Positions 1 through 5,630 of a DNA stretch of 5,630 nucleotides are shown one piece after another. Below the pieces are notes generated by a model. It ran no database searches. It saw only the letters and a list, made by a program, of their open reading frames with translations, and had not been told where the DNA came from. Within the stretch, counting starts at the first letter, position 1; every line of letters starts with the position of its first letter. Where the stretch lies: positions 1 through 5,630 of the forward strand of contig VERC01000169.1 of the NCBI GenBank assembly GCA_018882825.1, given 5' to 3'. This DNA comes from Acidimicrobiia bacterium (GTDB lineage Bacteria; Actinomycetota; Acidimicrobiia; Acidimicrobiales; Acidimicrobilacustridaceae). Made by a program: the position numbers and the translations under genes.

Positions 1-969
1 ATCTACTACCCGCTCTTCGGTGCGTGGACCTGGGGTGGCGGTTGGCTCTCCAAGTTGGGCAACTCGCTCGGCTGGGGCAACGGCTACGTCGACTTCGCCG
101 GTTCGGGTGTGGTGCACGCCGCCGGTGGTGTGGCGGCACTCGCCGGTGCCATCGTGCTCGGACCCCGCATCGGCAAGTTCACCAAGGACGGCAAGCCCCG
201 GGCCCTGCCTGGCCATCACATCCCGATGGCCCTGCTGGGAACGTTCATCCTGCTGTTCGGCTGGTTCGGCTTCAACGCCGCATCGACCTTCGCGTCGAGT
301 GACCCGCAGATCGGTGTCGTCGCCGTGAACACGGCCCTCGCCGGCGCTTTCGGTGGCTTCATGTCGATGCTGTGGATCTGGAAGCGGACGGGCAAGCCCG
401 ATCCGGCGATGATGGCCAACGGCATGCTCGGCGGTCTGGTGATCATCACCGCCCCGTGCGCCTTCGTGGATCCGTGGGTGGCGGCCGTGCTCGGTGTCGT
501 GGCCGGTGTCATCGTCATCGAGGCCGTGTTCTTCATCGAGCGGAAGATGAAGATCGACGACCCGGTGGGCGCCATCGCCGTGCACGGAGTCTGCGGGACG
601 CTCGGTGTGCTGGCGGTCGGCCTCGTGGCCAACGGCAAGTACGGCATCGATGCCGGCGGCGCCGGGATCGGCTGGAACGGCACCACCAAGCACGTCACCG
701 ACGGCGTGGCCGAAGGTGTGACCGGTCTGTTCTACGGCGGCAACGGCGCCGGACAGCTCCTCTCGCAGCTGGCCGGCATCGTCATCCTGTGGACGATCAT
801 CCTGGGAGTGGCGTTCGCCTTCTTCAAGATCCAGAACGCGCTCACCAAGGGTGGTATCCGCAGCGACGCCGACGCTGAGATCGCCGGACTCGACCTGCCG
901 GAGATGGGCGTGCGTGCCTACCCCGACTTCGCCGGGACGAACGAAGGGCTCGTCACCGTCGACGCGTGA
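1..969 (+). CDS. amt: Ammonium transporter (Amt/MEP/Rh family), 5' end outside the window
   Basis: Integral inner-membrane channel/transporter that takes up ammonium; the family works as a homotrimer. The reading frame is open from base 1, and 322 C-terminal residues are visible out of a usual total of roughly 400-450. Seen directly: a tryptophan in a WGGGW stretch (visible residues 11-15) like the external ammonium site, the family signature DFAGSGVVHAAGG (31-43), the first pore histidine (H39, codon 115-117), the FGWFGFN stretch (86-92) and the second pore histidine in AIAVHGVCG (H195, codon 583-585). The twin histidines, the pore-lining aspartate (D31) and the tryptophans are all intact, so it should be functional. 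The cytoplasmic tail GLDLPEMGVRAY (296-307) matches the conserved C-terminal segment that cooperates with PII (GlnK) control in this family. No glnK follows; the gene ends at a terminator-like hairpin. The stop is TGA at 967-969. Family assignment is very secure. Confidence 0.96.
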   Translation: MYYPLFGAWTWGGGWLSKLGNSLGWGNGYVDFAGSGVVHAAGGVAALAGAIVLGPRIGKFTKDGKPRALPGHHIPMALLGTFILLFGWFGFNAASTFASSDPQIGVVAVNTALAGAFGGFMSMLWIWKRTGKPDPAMMANGMLGGLVIITAPCAFVDPWVAAVLGVVAGVIVIEAVFFIERKMKIDDPVGAIAVHGVCGTLGVLAVGLVANGKYGIDAGGAGIGWNGTTKHVTDGVAEGVTGLFYGGNGAGQLLSQLAGIVILWTIILGVAFAFFKIQNALTKGGIRSDADAEIAGLDLPEMGVRAYPDFAGTNEGLVTVDA

Positions 970-974
970 TCCGG

Positions 975-1006
975 AGGTCCCGGCCCGCGGCGGAGGGCCG
1001 GGACCT
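975..1006 (+). terminator. Hairpin terminator downstream of amt
   Basis: A perfect 11-bp GC-rich stem (976-986 pairs with 995-1005), extended by an A-T pair at 975/1006, closes an 8-base loop (987-994). It starts six bases after the amt stop codon. Only a short, broken T-run follows (TTCCTT), so it is not a textbook U-tract terminator, but strong stems with poor U-tracts are common in high-GC actinobacteria. It implies that amt ends its transcript here and that the next gene is expressed separately or by read-through. Confidence 0.75.
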
Positions 1007-1012
1007 TCCTTC

Positions 1013-1032
1013 ACCCGATCCCATGATCGGGT
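1013..1032. repeat. 8-bp inverted repeat between amt and the small membrane gene
   Basis: ACCCGATC and GATCGGGT form a perfect 8-bp inverted repeat around the four-base spacer CCAT. It lies between the amt terminator and the ribosome binding site of the next gene. It could be a second stem in the amt 3' end, a 5' leader hairpin of the downstream gene, or a dimeric regulator's operator. The sequence alone does not decide between these, and no regulator consensus is recognised. Confidence 0.5.
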
Positions 1033-1049
1033 CCGCAGCAACCGATTCG

Positions 1050-1055
1050 AAGGAG
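1050..1055 (+). promoter_or_regulatory. Ribosome binding site of the small membrane gene
   Basis: AAGGAG ends seven bases before the ATG at 1063. This is the clearest Shine-Dalgarno sequence in the window, and it fixes the start at 1063 rather than at the in-frame ATG at 1084. Confidence 0.8.
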
Positions 1056-1062
1056 TACGACG

Positions 1063-1446
1063 ATGGTGGCAGTCTCGAGGGTCATGACAGCGAAGAAGGG
1101 TTCGAACGACGGGGACGGTGTCGACGCAGGGTTCGTCGCCCAGTGGAACGCCCTCGACAAGCAGCATCGGCGTCAGGTGCGACGTCTGGTGCGCATCGGC
1201 CGTGAGCAGGAGAACGCGGCCGATGCCCGGCTGGCCCTGGGCTTCGCCGCCTACCAGCGCACCCGGCCGTGGTACCGGTTCTTCTGGCTGTGGTTCCCCG
1301 TCCTGTTGGTGGCGGGCATCGTGGCCGGACTTGCTCTGCACCCCATCGTGTTCGGCATGATCCTGGCGGTGCTCGGCAACGCGCTGCTCGTGCGCCGTGC
1401 CTTCCGTCGGGCCGACTGGGTGAACGAGCGACTGCTGGAGCAGTGA
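1063..1446 (+). CDS. Small two-helix membrane protein of unknown function
   Basis: A 127-residue protein that I do not recognise. It starts at ATG 1063 behind a good AAGGAG and stops with TGA at 1444-1446. Residues 1-20 are polar and probably disordered. Residues 24-68 look helical and charged, with a basic cluster (DKQHRRQVRRLVR). Then come two hydrophobic segments, about 72-92 (rich in Trp and Phe) and about 93-111, joined by a very short turn at HP. A basic C-terminal tail (RRAFRR, then ADWVNERLLEQ) follows. The positive charges on both flanks predict a hairpin with both ends in the cytoplasm. No signal peptide, enzyme motif or metal ligand set is visible. It follows amt but is separated from it by a strong hairpin, so a role in ammonium uptake cannot be claimed. 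It converges with the metal transporter gene, with four bases between the two stops. That it is a real gene is well supported; its function is open. Confidence 0.8.
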   Translation: MVAVSRVMTAKKGSNDGDGVDAGFVAQWNALDKQHRRQVRRLVRIGREQENAADARLALGFAAYQRTRPWYRFFWLWFPVLLVAGIVAGLALHPIVFGMILAVLGNALLVRRAFRRADWVNERLLEQ

Positions 1447-1450
1447 CTCG

Positions 1451-2677
1451 TCACATCAGCGTGGCCGCCGCCAGTGCGCCGACGCACACGACGATGAGGG
1501 TGATGGTGATGACATACACGATGAGGCCCAGGTCGGTGATCCGGTGCGGCCCCATCAATTCGGCATCCCGACCGACGCGCACCATGAACACCAGCAGCGG
1601 AACGAGCAGGACGGCGTTGAGCACCTGCGTGGCGACGAGGATCGTCACCAGTGGTGCCCCGGGCAGCAGGATCACGGCGGCGGCGACCGCCGTCACCACT
1701 GCATAGGTGACGTAGAACGGTCGGGCGTCGCCGAACCGGTCGTCGAGCGCGGCCTCGACCCCGAGGTACTCGCTGACCGAGTACGCCGTCGACAACGGCA
1801 GGATCGAGGCGGCCAACAGCGCGGCACCGACGAGTCCGATGCCGAACAGCGTGCCGGCGAGGTCGCCGGCCAGCGGTTCGAGGGCCCGGGCGGCGTCGGC
1901 GGCGGAGTCGATCGGCTGGCCGTTGCGCCCCAGCGTGGCGGCACAGGCCACCACGACGAAGAACCCGATGATCCCGGTGAGGGTCGCGCCGGTGACGACA
2001 TCGATCCGCTCGAGGGGGAGATCCGAGAGGCGCAACTTCTTGTCGACGGCATAGGACTGGATGAACGACAGGCCCCAAGGCGCCAGTGTCGTGCCCAACG
2101 TGGCGGTGACGATGACGATGGCATCGGGAGTCGTCGGCAGGGTCGGCACCACCAGTCCTCGGGCGGCGGCGCCCCAGTCGGGATGGGCGAGGATGCCCGA
2201 GGCGACGTAGGTGACGAAGATGGCCGACACGGCGATGAGCACGTGCTCGATGCGGTGGAACGAACCGCGCAGCACGAGAGCCGACACACCGACGGCGGCG
2301 ATCGGCACGCTCACCGCCCGCGGGATCCCGAACAGTTCGCCGCCGGCGGCGATACCGGCGAACTCGGCGCATGTGGTGCCGACGTTGGCGATGATGAGCG
2401 CCACCAGTGCGATCCCGGCGGGACCGACCCCGAAACGTTGGCGCACCAGTCCGATGAGTCCCTGGCCGGTGACCACCCCCATGCGGGCCCCGAGTCCGTG
2501 GAACACGATGAGCGCCACGGTCGACAGGGCCAGCACCCACAGGAAGGTGTAGCCGTGCTCGGCGCCGAGCACCGAGTAGGTGGTGATCCCGGCCGGATCG
2601 TCGTCGGACAGTCCGGCCAGCAGGCCGGGACCGACGACCGCCAACAGGGCACCGAGCGCCAGTCGACGACGGTTCAC
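1451..2677 (-). CDS. NRAMP-superfamily divalent metal transporter, non-classical (NRAMP-related Mg2+ type suspected)
   Basis: A 408-residue polytopic membrane protein with about 11 hydrophobic segments, the usual number and length for the SLC11/NRAMP fold. The first helix carries GPGLLAGLSDDDPAGITTYS (residues 16-35), corresponding to the unwound metal-binding TM1. In classical Mn2+/Fe2+ NRAMPs this reads DPGN; here Asp27 is kept but Asn is replaced by Gly30. The TM6 motif is GTTLAPW (195-201): by ungapped eye alignment the metal-binding Met becomes Ala199, the following His becomes Trp201, and the second TM6 His becomes Ile206. This pattern resembles NRAMP-related magnesium transporters rather than MntH, so mntH is not used. 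Start choice: the GTG at 2677 overlaps the TGA of the upstream gene as GTGA and places TM1 directly after a short basic NRRR start. The frame stays open to a TTG at 2764, but that extension is a Pro/Ala-rich stretch inside the neighbouring gene. There is no Shine-Dalgarno before the GTG, which suits translational coupling. The superfamily call is secure; the substrate is inferred. Confidence 0.9.
   Translation of the reverse strand: MNRRRLALGALLAVVGPGLLAGLSDDDPAGITTYSVLGAEHGYTFLWVLALSTVALIVFHGLGARMGVVTGQGLIGLVRQRFGVGPAGIALVALIIANVGTTCAEFAGIAAGGELFGIPRAVSVPIAAVGVSALVLRGSFHRIEHVLIAVSAIFVTYVASGILAHPDWGAAARGLVVPTLPTTPDAIVIVTATLGTTLAPWGLSFIQSYAVDKKLRLSDLPLERIDVVTGATLTGIIGFFVVVACAATLGRNGQPIDSAADAARALEPLAGDLAGTLFGIGLVGAALLAASILPLSTAYSVSEYLGVEAALDDRFGDARPFYVTYAVVTAVAAAVILLPGAPLVTILVATQVLNAVLLVPLLVFMVRVGRDAELMGPHRITDLGLIVYVITITLIVVCVGALAAATLM
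2674..2677 (-). other. GTGA stop/start overlap (translational coupling)
   Basis: On the - strand, the GTG start of the transporter (2677-2675) and the TGA stop of the PRC/MgtE_N gene (2676-2674) share bases. Upstream of the GTG there is no purine-rich ribosome site, so re-initiation by ribosomes finishing the first gene is the likely way the transporter is made, giving linked amounts of both proteins. Confidence 0.8.
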
Positions 2678-3504
2678 GACGGTGTGCGGTGGCGGCGCCA
2701 CCCCTTGGTGCGGTGGAACCGCCGGCCCCGCAGCGGACGTTCGCGATGCAGGTGCGCTTCCCAATGGTGTCTGCGGGGATGGGGAAGCCGGGCCACGATG
2801 TCGCGTGCCGTGGTCACCGGCAGGGCCCGCAGCAGTCGTTCTCCGGTGCGGTGGTGTCCGTGCTCGAGGGCCGCGGCGGCTCGTTCGGGCGGTACCGCCG
2901 CGAGCACCTGGGAACCCGAGGTGACGTCGAGTCGTTCGACGAGCGCGGCGAGTCCGGCGGCGTCGAGGCGATGCACCGCAGCGCGGGGCGCGGCGAGCTG
3001 CGCCAGGTGACCGCGCCGCGAGGTGAGGTGGAGATCGTCCCAGTCGATGAACCGTTCCATCGAACCGTTGCGGTGAACGCCGAAGCGGGCGAGGATCCGA
3101 CCGACGCCGACATCGACGCCGGCCACCCGCAGTCGGCCGTCGGCGCGGCGGTCGAGAGCGAGGTCGGCCACCCGGGCCACGCGGTGTCCGTCGAGGTCGA
3201 CGACCTGCGTGTCGAGCACGTCACGACAGAGCAGCAACTCGCCGGCATCGAGTGTGATCGTCCCCCGGTCGGGTTCCATCGACCGGAGTCGGGCATCGGG
3301 AGCGAGCGTGATGGCGTCGTCGTCGTAACGGGCGAGATCGCCGAGTTCGAACGATCGAGGTCGCCGATGGCCGACCACGATTCCCGTGACCGAGGGATGC
3401 TGCCCACCGCTGTCGAGGGCAGCGATCAGATCGGCGACGCGCCCGACCCTGACCCCCTCGGCATCGACCACCGGTCGGCCGCGCTCGGTAGTGAGCCATC
3501 GCAC
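2674..3504 (-). CDS. PRC-barrel / MgtE N-domain-like cytoplasmic protein, partner of the metal transporter
   Basis: A soluble 276-residue protein with no membrane segment. Two PRC-barrel-like units are seen: a divergent one at about 9-46 (GRPVVDAEGVRVGRVADL) and a clear one at about 90-144 (DVLDTQVVDLDGHRVARVADL, then GRLRVAGVDVG). Residues about 178-242 form helical repeats of the MgtE N-domain type (LDAAGLAALVERLD, AAVPPERAAAALE, ALPVTTARDIVARLP). In MgtE channels this domain is a cytoplasmic Mg2+ sensor next to CBS domains. Here no CBS pair follows; the protein ends in a very basic tail (about 243-276, rich in Arg and His). The GTG at 3504 is chosen because the protein then begins just before the first barrel (VRWLTTERGRPVV) and clear of the hppA terminator; a weak GAGGG lies 12 bases upstream. 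The frame stays open upstream to 3708, but that would run through the terminator and into hppA. It overlaps the transporter gene by four bases, which strongly suggests a joint function, probably sensing or gating. Domain calls are by eye. Confidence 0.8.
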   Translation of the reverse strand: MRWLTTERGRPVVDAEGVRVGRVADLIAALDSGGQHPSVTGIVVGHRRPRSFELGDLARYDDDAITLAPDARLRSMEPDRGTITLDAGELLLCRDVLDTQVVDLDGHRVARVADLALDRRADGRLRVAGVDVGVGRILARFGVHRNGSMERFIDWDDLHLTSRRGHLAQLAAPRAAVHRLDAAGLAALVERLDVTSGSQVLAAVPPERAAAALEHGHHRTGERLLRALPVTTARDIVARLPHPRRHHWEAHLHRERPLRGRRFHRTKGWRRHRTPS

Positions 3505-3516
3505 CGGTCGAGTCTG

Positions 3517-3521
3517 CCCTC
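3517..3521 (-). promoter_or_regulatory. Weak ribosome binding site of the PRC/MgtE_N gene
   Basis: GAGGG on the - strand lies 12 bases before the GTG at 3504, which is longer than ideal spacing. It is the only purine-rich stretch near this start. The 57 bases between the start and the hppA terminator must also hold any promoter for the two-gene unit, and no convincing -35/-10 pair is visible there. Confidence 0.4.
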
Positions 3522-3561
3522 GGCCACGTGGTCCTCGGGCGTCGCCGGGGTCGGAACGCGA

Positions 3562-3590
3562 CGAGGGGCCGCTCGGTGAGCGGCCCCTCG
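3562..3590 (-). terminator. Hairpin terminator downstream of hppA
   Basis: A perfect 13-bp inverted repeat (3562-3574 with 3578-3590; arm CGAGGGGCCGCTC) has only three bases between its arms, so the real loop is probably five bases with a 12-bp stem. It begins about 20 bases after the hppA stop codon. The following - strand bases (TCGCGTTCC) contain no proper T-tract. The stem strength and position make it the likely end of the hppA transcript, and it separates hppA from the PRC/MgtE_N-transporter pair. Confidence 0.8.
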
Positions 3591-3610
3591 ACTGCGACTC
3601 GAGGCGGTGA

Positions 3611-5630
<2,020 letters not shown>

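Noticed and set aside
970..1062. Possible sigma-70 promoter for the small membrane gene (CATGAT at 1022-1027 as a -10)
   Set aside because: No matching -35 at the right distance; that position falls inside the amt terminator stem.
1544..3010. Long + strand open frame (488 codons) antisense to the transporter gene and part of the PRC/MgtE_N gene
   Set aside because: Its product is a low-complexity mix of Gly, Asp, Arg, His and Gln with no domain, and it lies opposite two well-supported genes. It is open because of the GC-rich third codon positions.
3524..3531. CCACGTGG palindrome about 20 bases upstream of the PRC/MgtE_N start, considered as an operator
   Set aside because: An 8-bp palindrome of G and C around ACGT is easily found by chance in such GC-rich DNA, and it has no partner site.
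2689..3579. 296-codon + strand open frame opposite the PRC/MgtE_N gene
   Set aside because: The - strand frame has PRC-barrel and MgtE_N patterns and a coupled overlap with the transporter; the + strand product shows none.
3505..3610. Mg2+ riboswitch (M-box/ykoK type) before the suspected Mg2+ uptake pair
   Set aside because: The gap is too short and is mostly taken up by the hppA terminator; no leader structure beyond that hairpin is visible.

Overview
The window is GC-rich, densely coding bacterial DNA. Its codon use, GTG starts and gene types fit a high-GC actinobacterium. A relative of the Acidimicrobiia is possible, but that is an impression and not something the sequence proves. Five genes are visible, two cut by the window edges. 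Nothing looks mobile: there are no IS elements, CRISPR arrays, tRNAs or rRNAs, and no change in composition.

The left part (1-1446) reads on the + strand. It holds the 3' three quarters of an ammonium transporter gene (amt, 1-969), a strong GC-rich hairpin that looks like its terminator (975-1006), a short gap with a second inverted repeat, and a small gene for an unrecognised two-helix membrane protein (1063-1446).

The right part (1451-5630) reads on the - strand. In order of transcription it holds a membrane-bound proton-pumping pyrophosphatase (hppA, 5630-3611, N-terminus outside the window), a perfect 13-bp hairpin terminator (3590-3562), a soluble PRC-barrel plus MgtE-N-type protein (3504-2674), and an NRAMP-superfamily metal transporter (2677-1451). 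The last two overlap by four bases (GTGA), so they are almost certainly translated together. The two transcription blocks converge with only four bases between their stop codons.

The most interesting part is the PRC/MgtE_N-NRAMP pair. The transporter lacks the residues that define the Mn2+/Fe2+ site of classical NRAMPs: the TM1 motif is DPAG instead of DPGN, and the TM6 motif is TTLAPW instead of an A-x-x-M-P-H type. Its partner resembles the cytoplasmic Mg2+-sensing N domain of the unrelated MgtE channel. Together they suggest a two-protein Mg2+ (or Mg2+/Mn2+) uptake unit in which the sensor is a separate protein. The neighbouring pyrophosphatase is itself Mg2+-dependent (its substrate is Mg-PPi), which is compatible with a shared metal and energy theme, but a terminator separates it from the pair, so the link is only positional.
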